Source: Sinorhizobium mexicanum (GTDB lineage: Bacteria; Pseudomonadota; Alphaproteobacteria; Rhizobiales; Rhizobiaceae). From it: 64,000 nt of DNA. Below the pieces are notes generated by a model, which worked only from the letters and a program-made list of their open reading frames with translations, ran no database searches and was not told the DNA's origin. The translations under genes and the position numbers were made by a program. Below, one piece after another: positions 46,666-55,498 of the stretch; position 1 is the first letter of the stretch; every line of letters starts with the position of its first letter. The DNA lies in NCBI RefSeq assembly GCF_013488225.1, contig NZ_CP041240.1, positions 372,001 to 436,000 of the forward strand, in the 5' to 3' direction.

Positions 46666-48405
46666 ATGCAACTGATGAAACTCGATCCGCGTGCGCTCAA
46701 GGATAACCCCGACAACACGCGCCAGTCGAAGTCAACGCCGCAGGCGGACGCCCTGCTACTGGCGACGATCAAGGCAGTCGGCGTGATCCAGCCGCCCGTC
46801 ATTTTCCCGGAAGCTGGCGGCAATGGTTACATAATCGAAGCCGGTCACCGTCGCACCCGCATGGCGATCGCCGCCGGCATCGAGGAAATCGACGTGATTG
46901 TCGTCGAGGCGGCCAACGACAACGGCGCGATGCGCTCGATGATCGAGAACATCGCCCGCGAACCGCTCAATCCCGTCGATCAATGGCGTGGCATCGAACG
47001 CCTGGTCGCGCTCGGCTGGACCGAGGAGGCGATTGCCGTGGCGCTCGCGCTTCCCATCCGCCAGATCCGCAAGCTTCGTTTGCTTGCCAACGTCCTGCCC
47101 GCCATGCTCGACCAGATGGTCAAGGGCGACATGCCGAACGAACAGCAACTGAGGACGATCGCGGCCGCCTCGCCCGGCGAGCAGAAGGAGGTCTGGAAAG
47201 CCCACAAGCCGAAGAAAGGCGACGCTGCGGCCTGGTGGCAGATCGCCAACGGCCTCTCTAAAACCCGCATGTATGCCCGCGATGCAAGTTTTGGCGACGA
47301 TCTCCGCCAGGCATACGGCATCGAGTGGGCGGAAGATCTGTTCGGCCCGGCCGACCAGGACAATCGTTACACCACCGATGTCGAAGCCTTTCTCGGCGCG
47401 CAGCAGGAATGGATGAGCGGCAATCTCCCAAAGAAGGGCGCGATCGTCGAAGTTAACAATTGGGGCCAGCCGGAACTGCCGAAGAGGGCAAGCCAAGTCT
47501 ACGGCAAGCCGGCCAAAGGCGATTGCACCGCGATGTACCTCGATCGCGACGGAAAGGTGCAGACGGCGCACTACCGGATGCCCGAGACCGGGCCCGCCAA
47601 GGGCAAGGACGATGCGGACGTCATCGATGCACCCAAGACACGGGCGGATGTCACGCGCGCAGGTTTCGACATGATCGGCGACTTCCGTACCGACGCCCTG
47701 CACGAAGCGCTTGCCCGGGCGCCGATCGAGGACGAGACGCTGATGGCGATGCTTGTTCTCGCCTTTGCCGGGCAGAACGTCTCAGTCGACGCCGGCTCGG
47801 AAACGTCGCAGCATCTCTACGGCTCCAGGCGCTTCGCGCGTCACGCCGTCCGGCTTATCGGCAAAACCGGCAAGCTCGAGTTTGACAGGGATACGCTTCG
47901 CGCGGTCGCGAGGCTGACCCTGATCGACGCGCTTTCGGCGCGCACGAACCGAACGGACAGCGGCATCGTCGCTCGCATCGCCGGCGATGCCGTCGGCGCC
48001 GACAGCTATCTCCCGAACATGGGCACGGACGAGTTCCTGTCATGCCTGTCACGGCCGTCGCTCGAAGCGTCAGGCGCGGCGGCAAATGTTCCGCCCCGGC
48101 CTCGGGTGAAGGACACACGGGCGGCCCTGATCGAGCATTTCAGGGAAGAGCGCTTCGTGCACCCCTCCGCACTTTTCGCTCCAGACGATACGAAGCTGGC
48201 CGAATGGCTCGCCGAGAACATAGAGCATGGCGGCGAGCACGACGATGCACCTGCTGAAGAGCCGGTGCACGGCATTGAGGGTGTGGGCGGCCATGAGCCG
48301 GAAGATCCGGCTGACGATGAAACTGTGGTCGAACCTGATCTGCAGACCGACGCCGATGGGTGCAACGACGATCTCGACACCCCATACGCGATCGCAGCCG
48401 AGTAG
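46666..48405 (+). CDS. ParB/RepB/Spo0J-family nuclease-domain protein
   Basis: The product has 579 residues from ATG 46666, with GAAGGA 7 nt upstream. The ParB N-terminal domain is clear: VIQPPVIFPEAGGNGYIIEA followed by GHRRTRMAIAAGI and MIENIAREPLNPVDQWRGIE. A KorB-like helix-turn-helix region follows (WTEEAIAVALALPIRQIRKL). The long C-terminal part and acidic tail (EPEDPADDETVVEPD) differ from chromosomal ParB. No parA lies next to it, so it is probably a plasmid accessory ParB-like protein rather than a partition protein. A terminator follows. Confidence 0.85.
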   Translation: MQLMKLDPRALKDNPDNTRQSKSTPQADALLLATIKAVGVIQPPVIFPEAGGNGYIIEAGHRRTRMAIAAGIEEIDVIVVEAANDNGAMRSMIENIAREPLNPVDQWRGIERLVALGWTEEAIAVALALPIRQIRKLRLLANVLPAMLDQMVKGDMPNEQQLRTIAAASPGEQKEVWKAHKPKKGDAAAWWQIANGLSKTRMYARDASFGDDLRQAYGIEWAEDLFGPADQDNRYTTDVEAFLGAQQEWMSGNLPKKGAIVEVNNWGQPELPKRASQVYGKPAKGDCTAMYLDRDGKVQTAHYRMPETGPAKGKDDADVIDAPKTRADVTRAGFDMIGDFRTDALHEALARAPIEDETLMAMLVLAFAGQNVSVDAGSETSQHLYGSRRFARHAVRLIGKTGKLEFDRDTLRAVARLTLIDALSARTNRTDSGIVARIAGDAVGADSYLPNMGTDEFLSCLSRPSLEASGAAANVPPRPRVKDTRAALIEHFREERFVHPSALFAPDDTKLAEWLAENIEHGGEHDDAPAEEPVHGIEGVGGHEPEDPADDETVVEPDLQTDADGCNDDLDTPYAIAAE

Positions 48406-48437
48406 CCATCCCTCCCTTTTCCCTCCGATCGGTCTCT

Positions 48438-48470
48438 GCCGCCGGCCATCACCGGCGGCGGTTTTGGTTT
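48438..48470 (+). terminator. terminator after the parB-like gene
   Basis: GCCGCCGG-CCATCA-CCGGCGGC is a perfect 8-bp stem at 48438-48459, followed by GGTTTTGGTTT. Confidence 0.7.
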
Positions 48471-48501
48471 CCAGCAATTGCCAACATCACGGAGAGCATG
48501 C

Positions 48502-48972
48502 ATGTCCGCATCCCTAATCTATGATCTCGCCCCGATCGGTTCCATCGTCAGCTGGTCCGACGACACCCCGCGCCCGCAGGAACGCTTCAAAAAGAAGCTC
48601 GCCGCCTGGCAGATCCGCAACAGCCGAGGCCGGCTGATCCGCAAGGAAGGTCCGCGTCAGCTCGGCAACTACGCTTCGTCGGGTTATTTAACGCTCCATG
48701 AGGCGGACTTCGGCGGCAGGAACGTCGTCATGCGCGTTCACCGAACCTTCGCACTCGACTCCGACTTGGCGTTTAAGGTCATCCAACGTCCGCCGGTCGG
48801 GTCGGTCCGCGTTTTCGATCGCGCCGGTTCGTCGCGGGAGCTGGTTCACCTCGCCGAGAACCATGAAGGCGCAAAAGCGTGGCTGCGCGAGCACGGCTAT
48901 CCCAACGCAGTGCTCGAACCCGTGACGGCCGACGAAATCGCCGCCGATCACATCGAAGGGAGGGCAGTATGA
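48502..48972 (+). CDS. conserved plasmid protein of unknown function
   Basis: The product has 156 residues from ATG 48502 (MSASLIYDLAPIGSIVSWSD), with GGAGAG 5 nt upstream. The sequence is mixed, without membrane segments; FKKKLAAWQIRNSRGRLIRK and GNYASSGYLTLHEADFGGRN stand out. I recognise it only as a type of gene seen in rhizobial plasmid backbones. Its stop overlaps the start of the DUF7007 gene as ATGA, so the two are coupled and may work together. Confidence 0.75.
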   Translation: MSASLIYDLAPIGSIVSWSDDTPRPQERFKKKLAAWQIRNSRGRLIRKEGPRQLGNYASSGYLTLHEADFGGRNVVMRVHRTFALDSDLAFKVIQRPPVGSVRVFDRAGSSRELVHLAENHEGAKAWLREHGYPNAVLEPVTADEIAADHIEGRAV

Positions 48973-49853
48973 ATACGCCAGCTCTTCAATGGTCAGAACC
49001 CGCCACCACCGAGGAACCGGAGGTGGAGTTTGAACGAAGTGCCGACGGTTTGCCGGTCGCCCGTGTGGGTGACCTCGTCTTCGCGATGGTACCCGGACGC
49101 GACGGCCGGCACTTCCTTACCAGCGCCTGGCGTGTCAGACGGCCACTTGCCGACCTCAAGCGCGGTGATTTCTACTCGCATCATGGCTCTGTCGCGGATG
49201 AAGCGGCGTTCCAAGCGCGCATGATCGAACAGGCGGAACACAGCCGCGAGCTGCGGTTGCTTGCGCGACAGACAGTCCGGATGACTTTGAGCACGCCGTG
49301 GGGGCCATCGCAGGACGCCACCGTCTACGCCGATGGCATCGTATCCCACACGACGGCCGGGCATGGCGGCTTCAAGCTTTCCGCCGCGCGCGATGCCAAG
49401 GTCCATCCGACCTTGCGGGGGGATGGCGGTTGGTACGAAGAGGACGCCGCATGGGCGATCATCGCGCTGACGTTCCCGGACGTGTTCACGACCTATGAGC
49501 GGAAGGGCGCTGACAAAACGGTCCGCGACAACTGGCCGGAGGCCTGGGAGGCGATCTACGGCCGCTCTCTCGAGCCAGGCGAGTCTCACGAGAAGGATCG
49601 CCAGGCGTTCGGGAGGGTGCATGCCGGCGATTGGATCGTCATCGCCGCGCTGCGTTCGGATCATCATCCAGGCATGACCGAGGTGATCGCCACCATCGGC
49701 GGCAGCCGCAAGGAGCTGGCCGAGGAGCGCCGGTTCCTCATCCCGAGCGACGAATATGAGGTCGGCCGGTTCGGCTTCATCATCGATGAGGCGCGACATA
49801 CCGCCTATGACGGCCTTTCCAGTTTCGCCAGTCGGCGTGGGAGGGGTGCGTGA
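48969..49853 (+). CDS. DUF7007 protein
   Basis: The product has 294 residues from ATG 48969, with GGGAGG 5 nt upstream and an ATGA overlap with the previous gene. DGLPVARVGDLVFAMVPGRD and TPWGPSQDATVYADGIVSHT lead into TTAGHGGFKLSAARDAKVHP, a pattern I associate with DUF7007. The GHGGF..S..R..KVHP motif may be a functional site. Role unknown; it belongs to the plasmid backbone. Confidence 0.78.
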   Translation: MNTPALQWSEPATTEEPEVEFERSADGLPVARVGDLVFAMVPGRDGRHFLTSAWRVRRPLADLKRGDFYSHHGSVADEAAFQARMIEQAEHSRELRLLARQTVRMTLSTPWGPSQDATVYADGIVSHTTAGHGGFKLSAARDAKVHPTLRGDGGWYEEDAAWAIIALTFPDVFTTYERKGADKTVRDNWPEAWEAIYGRSLEPGESHEKDRQAFGRVHAGDWIVIAALRSDHHPGMTEVIATIGGSRKELAEERRFLIPSDEYEVGRFGFIIDEARHTAYDGLSSFASRRGRGA

Positions 49854-49886
49854 TGTCCGCTTCCATAAATCCGATGGCGCAGCTGC

Positions 49887-50189
49887 TCAGCGCTTGCGGA
49901 CGAACTCCGTGCGCAGGACCAGTCCCTTAATCGTGTCGTGCCGGCAGTCGATCTCTTCGGGGTTGTCGGTGAGTCGGATCGACCGGATGACCGTGCCCTG
50001 CTTGAGCGTTTGGCCGGCGCCTTTCACCTTGAGGTCCTTGATCAGGACCACGGAGTCTCCATCGGCAAGAACATTGCCGGATGCGTCATGGACCTCCGCA
50101 GCTTTCGCGGCCTCCGCGGCGATCTCCGAAGCCGGCCGCCATTCGCCGGTCACCTCGTCGTAGACGTAGTCGTCGTTCTGGTCGCTCAT
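49887..50189 (-). CDS. YjdM/PhnA-like protein without the zinc ribbon
   Basis: The product has 100 residues. The C-terminal two-thirds match the PhnA/YjdM domain: DASGNVLADGDSVVLIKDLK, VKGAGQTLKQG, IRLTDNPEEIDC and GLVLRTEFVRKR. The N-terminal zinc ribbon of the E. coli protein (two CxxC pairs) is replaced by an acidic segment (MSDQNDDYVYDEVTGEWRPA). The old link to phosphonate use is doubtful and the true role is unknown. It is oriented against its neighbours. Confidence 0.85.
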   Translation of the reverse strand: MSDQNDDYVYDEVTGEWRPASEIAAEAAKAAEVHDASGNVLADGDSVVLIKDLKVKGAGQTLKQGTVIRSIRLTDNPEEIDCRHDTIKGLVLRTEFVRKR

Positions 50190-50663
50190 GTTTGCCCTGC
50201 CGTCGTGCCGTATTCACTTGTGATCCGCCGTGCTCTCAGCAACGGCGGCTAAACCCGTGTGAGCCTTTAGCCCGGACGTGCCACGAAATCAAATCGCAGC
50301 CAGAATCGGCGGAAAGTGGGATATCGCAGCGGCTGCGGGATCCCCTCCATTCAACGGTCTCTGTGTGTGTCGAACCAGCTCCTTGCCGGCTTGCCCTTCG
50401 GTTTCGTTGCGGTCTGAACCGGCGGCCGGTCGTTTCAAGGCCGCGTTCCGCGCCGCGGGGCGGCCGAACCACACCGTTCTCGCAAAGCAGGTCCGCGCGC
50501 TTCGCGAGGGCAGGCTACCCTGCTTGCGCGCTTCCCGGCTTCGCTCGTCCTGGCGGGCCCGGACCCTGAAACGCCCGTCTCCCGCCGGCTCCTTTCGACC
50601 GCACCGAAGGGCAGACCGGCAAGGGCCGGAACCGCTTCGGGGTAACCGTGAAAGGAACAGCCC
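50190..50663. other. long GC-rich leader before the next backbone gene
   Basis: About 470 bp with no supported gene. It is rich in short inverted repeats, for example GCAGG-CTAC-CCTGC near 50510. It ends in AAAGGAACAGCCC before the ATG at 50664, similar to the sequence before other backbone genes. Confidence 0.5.
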
Positions 50664-51251
50664 ATGGCCAAGGCCGCAACCCAATCCCGCCCGTCCGCCC
50701 GCGTTATGCAAATTCGAAAGGGCGCCACCATCGAGATGGTTAGGCTCACTTGCCCGGACGCCGCACAGGCGCTGGCGATCGCCGAGAGCTTCGGAACGGC
50801 CGTGATCGACGGTGACGGGATCCGAGACCTGCACGAGCGCCTAATCATCGAGACGGCCGAGAGCCTTTCCGACGGGCTCGGCGAACGGGCGATGCAGATC
50901 CATCTCCAACGCATCGTCGGCGCCTATGTCGGATCCGCGCACGGCGCCGGCCAGTTTTACAGCCGTGCCGTGTCCGAAGCACGTGACGCCACGGCGAAAG
51001 CGGCCAGTGACGCCCGCGACGAGGATCTCGACGGTCCCGTCGGTTACGACAGCGCCGCTCAGCGCAAGCGCGAATTTGCCGGCGACATGGGCGTTCAGTC
51101 CCATTCTCTCCGCATGGCTGCCGAAGGCGCCGTCGCCGCTTACGAACAGGTGGTCGGCGAGGTCTGGAAGCCGTTCGACCGCCCGGTCGACAACCCCGGC
51201 GCATCACTCGACCGCAAGGCGGCCGAAGCGCAGATGGCGGCACTTGGCTGA
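50664..51251 (+). CDS. conserved plasmid protein of unknown function
   Basis: The product has 195 residues, with AAAGGA 8 nt before the ATG. It is mostly helical and soluble, with LIIETAESLSDGLGERAMQI and HLQRIVGAYVGSAHGAGQFY in the middle and an Ala-rich end. I cannot assign a family. It is followed by two terminator hairpins, so it is a single-gene unit with a long leader. Confidence 0.72.
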   Translation: MAKAATQSRPSARVMQIRKGATIEMVRLTCPDAAQALAIAESFGTAVIDGDGIRDLHERLIIETAESLSDGLGERAMQIHLQRIVGAYVGSAHGAGQFYSRAVSEARDATAKAASDARDEDLDGPVGYDSAAQRKREFAGDMGVQSHSLRMAAEGAVAAYEQVVGEVWKPFDRPVDNPGASLDRKAAEAQMAALG

Positions 51252-51261
51252 TCTGCTTCCG

Positions 51262-51290
51262 GCGGGGCTTCGGTCCCGCCTTCTCTTCTC
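51262..51290 (+). terminator. terminator hairpin 1 after the 195-residue gene
   Basis: GGCGGG-GCTTCGGT-CCCGCC stem followed by TTCTCTTCTCTT. Confidence 0.6.
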
Positions 51291-51302
51291 TTGCCGACCG
51301 AC

Positions 51303-51329
51303 GGCTGGCTCCTTTTGAGCCAGCCTTTT
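51303..51329 (+). terminator. terminator hairpin 2
   Basis: GGCTGGCTC-CTTTT-GAGCCAGCC is a perfect 9-bp stem at 51303-51325, followed by TTTT. Confidence 0.8.
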
Positions 51330-51556
51330 CGTATGTCGAAGGCAAAGCGAAAGGGGGAAGACGATCAGCTTGGGCGCCATCGCTTACCCGTCCGGCTCTG
51401 GTCCTGCCGGGGCCGGGATTTAAGCCGCAAGGGCTTCGCCCTCCTCCACATGCGTTCCGGCGCTTGTCCAGCGTGCGCCCTCCCCTTTACCCCGGCCCTT
51501 GGACCGCCGTGACAGGTCGCGATCGGCCCGGCTTGGAAATTGGAGGTATCGGAAAA

Positions 51557-52483
51557 ATGAGCAGGAAGCATGAAACGCAGCGTGCGGACATCTATAGCCG
51601 TATCGCAGATCGGATCATCGAGGACCTGGCCCGCGGCGTGAAACCATGGATGAAGCCCTGGCATGACCGCAACATGCATGGCCGGATCACACGCCCGCTT
51701 CGGCACAACGGACAACCCTATTCCGGAATGAACGTTCTGCTGCTTTGGTCAGAAGGCATCGCCCGAGGCTTCGCTTCGCCGATGTGGATGACGTTCAAGC
51801 AGGCGTTGGAATTGGGCGCGGCGGTCCGCAAGGGCGAAACCGGCTCCACGGTCGTCTTTGCCAGCCGCTTCACAAAAACGGAAGGCGACGGCAACGGCGG
51901 TGAGGTCGATCGCGAGATCCCCTTCTTGAAGACCTACTCCGTATTCAATGTCGAGCAGATCGACGGGCTGCCGGAAGACTATTATCACCGGCCGACACCG
52001 GTTTGCGATCCTGTTGCACGGATCCAGACCGCCGATCGCTTCTTCCGCAACACCGGCGCCGTGATCCGCCATGGCGGAAACCAGGCTTTCTTTGCGCCTG
52101 CCAGCGATCTCATTCAAATGCCGATGTTCGAGAGCTTCAGGGACGCGGCAAGCTACTATGCGACGCTTAGCCATGAGGCCACGCATTGGACCGCGCCGGC
52201 GCATCGTGTCGGCCGTGATCTCAGCCGCTATGCCAAGGACAAGACGGAGCGCGCACGAGAGGAATTGATCGCCGAGCTCGGCAGTTGTTTCCTGTGCGCG
52301 GACCTTGGCATCGCACCGGAGCTGGAGCCTCGGCCGGACCATGCGTCTTACCTCGCCTCCTGGCTCAACGTCCTGGCCGACGATAAGCGGGCGATCTTCC
52401 AGGCTGCGGCCCATGCCCAGCGTGCGGTAAGCTTCTTGCACAGTCTGCAGTCCGGTCAAGCCGAGGAGAGAGCAGCTGCGTAG
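51557..52483 (+). CDS. ArdC-type antirestriction protein / zincin-like metallopeptidase
   Basis: The product has 308 residues from ATG 51557, with GGAGG 10 nt upstream. The N-terminal domain (RIADRIIEDLARGVKPWMKP, LRHNGQPYSGMNVLLLWSEG) binds single-stranded DNA in ArdC. The C-terminal zincin domain has the HExxH motif in LSHEATHWTAPAHRVGRDL, with a downstream Glu in AREELIAELGSCFLCADLGI. ArdC of IncW plasmids protects transferred DNA from restriction on entry. It fits a leading-region cluster with DUF736 and the methylase-helicase. Confidence 0.88.
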   Translation: MSRKHETQRADIYSRIADRIIEDLARGVKPWMKPWHDRNMHGRITRPLRHNGQPYSGMNVLLLWSEGIARGFASPMWMTFKQALELGAAVRKGETGSTVVFASRFTKTEGDGNGGEVDREIPFLKTYSVFNVEQIDGLPEDYYHRPTPVCDPVARIQTADRFFRNTGAVIRHGGNQAFFAPASDLIQMPMFESFRDAASYYATLSHEATHWTAPAHRVGRDLSRYAKDKTERAREELIAELGSCFLCADLGIAPELEPRPDHASYLASWLNVLADDKRAIFQAAAHAQRAVSFLHSLQSGQAEERAAA

Positions 52484-52665
52484 CACCGCTCAGGGTCGGT
52501 CGTTGTGCCGCCAACGGCCGACAGCTCTTTCTGCTCTCTTTCGGTGAGGATGTCCTGTTCGGGCGTGAGGTCCAGCCTTCCCCAGATCGAGGTTTTCCGG
52601 TCGGTGGACTTGCGCTTTCGCGACGGCTTGATTTCGACGATAACCGGCTTTGTCTGCTGACGCAT
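52456..52665 (-). CDS. small basic protein of unknown function
   Basis: The product has 69 residues, starting MRQQTKPVIVEIKPSRKRKS and continuing TDRKTSIWGRLDLTPEQDIL. The composition and the EIKPSRKRK...SIWG pattern look like a real short plasmid protein I have seen next to similar genes. The ribosome site is weak and its end overlaps the ArdC gene tail by 28 bp. It might bind nucleic acid. Confidence 0.45.
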   Translation of the reverse strand: MRQQTKPVIVEIKPSRKRKSTDRKTSIWGRLDLTPEQDILTEREQKELSAVGGTTTDPERCYAAALSSA

Positions 52666-53120
52666 AGATCGTCCAGGCGACCAATCGCGAGCACGACGAT
52701 ATCTCCTTGGTTCCAGGAGGCAATGGCCGGTCGCGACGGGTTGTCGCCTGCGAAGTCGACCCCGTGACATGGAGACCAGGCAACGGATTTGCCCCTGCAA
52801 ATGCTCCGTCACGGCGACACGCGGCGGGGTCGCCATCACCATGTTCCTTCGATCCGCTGCGTTAGGCCACTCCCCCGCGGGCTCGATGAGGCATGTCTGA
52901 TCGGAGAGCGGCTGCGCCTCGATCGTCCTCCCGCAACCGCCGTCGAAAACTTTCTTCCCCTGAGCGCTCAGGCGCTCATTCCTCGCGGAGCAACAAAGCT
53001 TCTCCCGGCCGCCCTTTACGCTGTTTCGGCCCTTCGGGTGCGGTCCGATCGTCCCCGATCCCTGCGACAGCCATCGAGGCCGCGGTGGGCGCGGCCCGAT
53101 ACAACGAAAGGAACATGACA
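52666..53120. other. long leader before the DUF736 gene
   Basis: About 455 bp without a convincing gene; overlapping frames on both strands are GC-driven. It ends in GAAAGGAA before the DUF736 start. Confidence 0.5.
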
Positions 53121-53432
53121 ATGGCAACCATCGGCACGTTCACCACCACCGAAACCGGCTTCAGCGGCTCGATCCGCACGCTCGCCCTCAACGTCAAGGC
53201 TCGCATTGCCCGCGTCGAAAACCCCTCCGACAAGGGCCCGCACTTCCGCATCTACGCAGGCAATGTGGAGCTGGGCGCGGCCTGGCAAAAACGCTCGGCT
53301 GAGACCGACCGCGACTACCTCTCGGTCAAGCTCGATGACCCGAGCTTCCCCGCGCCGATATACGCAACGCTCGCCGAGGTCGAAGGCGAGGACGGCTACC
53401 AGCTGATCTGGTCCCGTCCCAACCGGGACTGA
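53121..53432 (+). CDS. DUF736 protein
   Basis: The product has 103 residues from ATG 53121 ([20 protein letters not shown]), with AAGGA 8 nt upstream; ATG 53115 is too close to it. [20 protein letters not shown] and [20 protein letters not shown] are typical of DUF736, small beta-rich proteins carried on many proteobacterial plasmids and integrative elements. The role is unknown, probably in DNA transfer or its aftermath. A strong hairpin follows. Confidence 0.9.
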   Translation: MATIGTFTTTETGFSGSIRTLALNVKARIARVENPSDKGPHFRIYAGNVELGAAWQKRSAETDRDYLSVKLDDPSFPAPIYATLAEVEGEDGYQLIWSRPNRD

Positions 53433-53443
53433 GATCCGGACGA

Positions 53444-53465
53444 GGCCCCGCCGCAAGGCGGGGCC
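53444..53465 (+). terminator. perfect hairpin after the DUF736 gene
   Basis: GGCCCCGCC-GCAA-GGCGGGGCC is a 9-bp perfect stem with a GNRA-type tetraloop. No T run follows, so it may stabilise the mRNA end rather than stop transcription. Confidence 0.55.
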
Positions 53466-53747
53466 AACGGCCGTGTCGACAAAGCCGGACGGGGCATCGA
53501 GCCCGGTCCGGCTTTTCTGGTGCCACACGGGACAGGAGGTCTGCTCAGATCCGAGGATGGTGCCGGGAGGAAATGCCGGCTTCAAGGACTTCGTGGTACC
53601 CCCAATTTCGCGCCAACGCCGTGAACGACGTCCCCACGAAATCGGCTCCCCCACTCGCCGCCGCTGGCGGTCGCTTGCGCGCTCCCTGATCCCGTCATCT
53701 CCTCTCGCCGTCGGTTGCCATCTTTCTCAAACGTCAAGGAGATGATG

Positions 53748-53912
53748 ATGACGATCGAACAGCACATCGAAGAGCTGCGCCGCGAACTGAAGACTGTTTG
53801 CGATCCCACCGAGCGTCGGCAGATCGAGGCCGAGCTCCAACTCGCCGAGGCCGAACTGATCGTGACGCTGGCCGAACAGGCGGGCGGGATCGAGGCTGAG
53901 CCGCCTTTCTGA
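53748..53912 (+). CDS. small helical protein, 54 residues
   Basis: AAGGAG lies 6 nt before ATG 53748, the third of three tandem ATGs. The product MTIEQHIEELRRELKTVCDP is followed by TERRQIEAELQLAEAELIVT, two amphipathic helices able to form a coiled-coil hairpin. Function unknown. It is an isolated gene with a 300-bp leader. Confidence 0.65.
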   Translation: MTIEQHIEELRRELKTVCDPTERRQIEAELQLAEAELIVTLAEQAGGIEAEPPF

Positions 53913-54202
53913 GGCGGCATACCGCCAACAGGCGCCAAATGCGTGCACGATAGAGGCGACACGGCGACTGCTGCCTTTCTCCCTTCGACTGGCCGTCATC
54001 TGCATCGGGGACGTTGCAGCCTGTTCGTCACGACGCAACCTGCCGCCGCCTGAATTTTCTCCCGCCGTTTGAACGGCACCTCTCGCTCCAAAATCCCGTC
54101 GCCCGCAGGTCCTCCACTCCCGTTCCGGCCACGAAGGTGCGTCCCTCCTTTCCGGTCCGACAACTATCCTCGCGATGACCGCAATTCGAAAGGAGATTCG
54201 TT
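53913..54202. other. leader region of the next small gene
   Basis: About 290 bp, GC-rich, without a supported gene. It ends in AAAGGAG before the ATG at 54203. Confidence 0.5.
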
Positions 54203-54364
54203 ATGCGACAGCTCGCTCAATTCCTCGGCGCAACCGCGCATGGGCTCCGCGCCCTCAGCCGAGTGCTCTGTCATTTCTTCAGCAAGGGAAAGCTCGCGAT
54301 CAAGATCCCATTCTTCGTGGAAATCGAGGCTTCATTCGAAACCGACCGGAATCGGCGCCGATGA
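54203..54364 (+). CDS. small basic protein, 53 residues
   Basis: AAAGGAG lies 7 nt before ATG 54203. The product begins MRQLAQFLGATAHGLRALSR, continues VLCHFFSKGKLAIKIPFFVE and ends in an Arg-rich tail (DRNRRR). A perfect terminator starts 8 nt after the stop, which supports a real gene. The middle is hydrophobic and could lie on a membrane. Family unknown. Confidence 0.6.
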   Translation: MRQLAQFLGATAHGLRALSRVLCHFFSKGKLAIKIPFFVEIEASFETDRNRRR

Positions 54365-54371
54365 GGCGTGA

Positions 54372-54394
54372 GCCCGCTTCGGCGGGCCCTTTTT
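54372..54394 (+). terminator. intrinsic terminator
   Basis: GCCCGC-TTCG-GCGGGC is a 6-bp stem with a UUCG tetraloop at 54372-54387, followed by CC and TTTTT. It lies at the meeting point with the WGR gene from the other side. Confidence 0.85.
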
Positions 54395-54651
54395 CATGTG
54401 GTCACCAACGTCGGCGGACGATAACCGCGCTTTCGTTTCTGCCTGAGTAGATGGAGAAACAGCTGCACCGCATCTTCTTCCCGGTCGAAATGATGGATCA
54501 TTTGCTGACCCGAGGCACCGATGCGCCCCCACCGCCGCGTCAAACAGGCATCGCCGAACAAAGTCGGCTCAATCGACATGGCATAATAACGGGCCATGTT
54601 CTTCGAGGTGTCCGTACGTTCGACGTAGAGCTGATAGGGCTGCGCGATCAT
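54394..54651 (-). CDS. WGR-domain protein
   Basis: The product has 85 residues from ATG 54651 (MIAQPYQLYVERTDTSKNMA); the frame extends to a GTG at 54693. LTRRWGRIGASGQQM contains the WGR signature, followed by FDREEDAVQLFLHLLRQKRK. WGR domains bind nucleic acid ends in eukaryotic PARPs; small bacterial ones are common on rhizobial plasmids and of unknown role. No strong ribosome site decides the start. Confidence 0.85.
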   Translation of the reverse strand: MIAQPYQLYVERTDTSKNMARYYAMSIEPTLFGDACLTRRWGRIGASGQQMIHHFDREEDAVQLFLHLLRQKRKRGYRPPTLVTT

Positions 54652-54808
54652 ACCGACAGAATCGGAGATTTTCCCGGCAGCGTCCAACGACACTTATGAA
54701 TCGGTCGCCAGTGATCGATTCATAACGGTGATGTGTTGGTGCCTGAACAGTGGCGCCTAGATCAAGTTCTGGCCGCCATCTATGCGAATCGTCTGGCCGG
54801 TCGTGAAG

Positions 54809-55498
54809 TCACTTCCCATGACGTCCCGTTGCAGAATCGCCTGGTTTATCGCCGAGTCCCAGGAGACACAGCGCATCATCAAGAGACTCGACCTGATGGT
54901 GAGCGAGCCGTTCCCGGCTCGGCGTCATGTCAGGCACCTGGATGACCGTCGATATTCCCGCGGCGATTGCTGAGCGTACGCCAAGATCACTGTCATCAAG
55001 CGCGACACAATGCTCGGGGGAAAGGCCCAGCCGGCGGGCGCCCTCGATATATACATGGGGCGCCGGCTTTCCTCGGCTGACCTGATCGACCCCAACCACC
55101 GCATTGACCCGATCGAAGAGGCCCGCTCGCCTGAGCTTCCACTCCGCTTTCGCCGTCACACTGTTCGTCGCAATCGAGCGAGGAAGGCCATGGGCGTCGA
55201 GGGCATCGAAGAATCTGTGAACGCCTGGTCGAAGCGGCATCTCGTCCTGCATGTGGCGATCGATGATCCCGTTCCACGCCTCCTCCAACGCAACGCTGTC
55301 GAGATTCGCACCGAGCTCATGATTGATAAGGCGGGTGGCTTCATCATGGTCAAGCCCGACAAGCCGATGAAAGAAACCCTGCTCAACAGCGTAGCCGAAT
55401 TCGCGCAGGACCTCGGGACCTGTTTGCGCCTGCAGGCGCTCGGTGTCCAAAAGCAGCCCGTCCAGGTCGAGAACAACGCCTGCAAATGTCAAAGCCAT
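54809..55498 (-). CDS. HAD-superfamily phosphatase (phosphoglucomutase/phosphatase-like)
   Basis: The product has 229 residues. Motif I is DLDGLLLDTE with the nucleophile Asp, motif II SIATNS, motif III the Lys in SRGKPAPHVY, and motif IV ALDDSDLGVRSAIAAG. The helical cap (GPEVLREFGYAVEQGFFHRL) places it in subfamily IA, near beta-phosphoglucomutase and small sugar-phosphate phosphatases. The substrate cannot be told. It stands alone between the WGR and HU genes and may be cargo. Confidence 0.88.
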   Translation of the reverse strand: MALTFAGVVLDLDGLLLDTERLQAQTGPEVLREFGYAVEQGFFHRLVGLDHDEATRLINHELGANLDSVALEEAWNGIIDRHMQDEMPLRPGVHRFFDALDAHGLPRSIATNSVTAKAEWKLRRAGLFDRVNAVVGVDQVSRGKPAPHVYIEGARRLGLSPEHCVALDDSDLGVRSAIAAGISTVIQVPDMTPSRERLAHHQVESLDDALCLLGLGDKPGDSATGRHGK

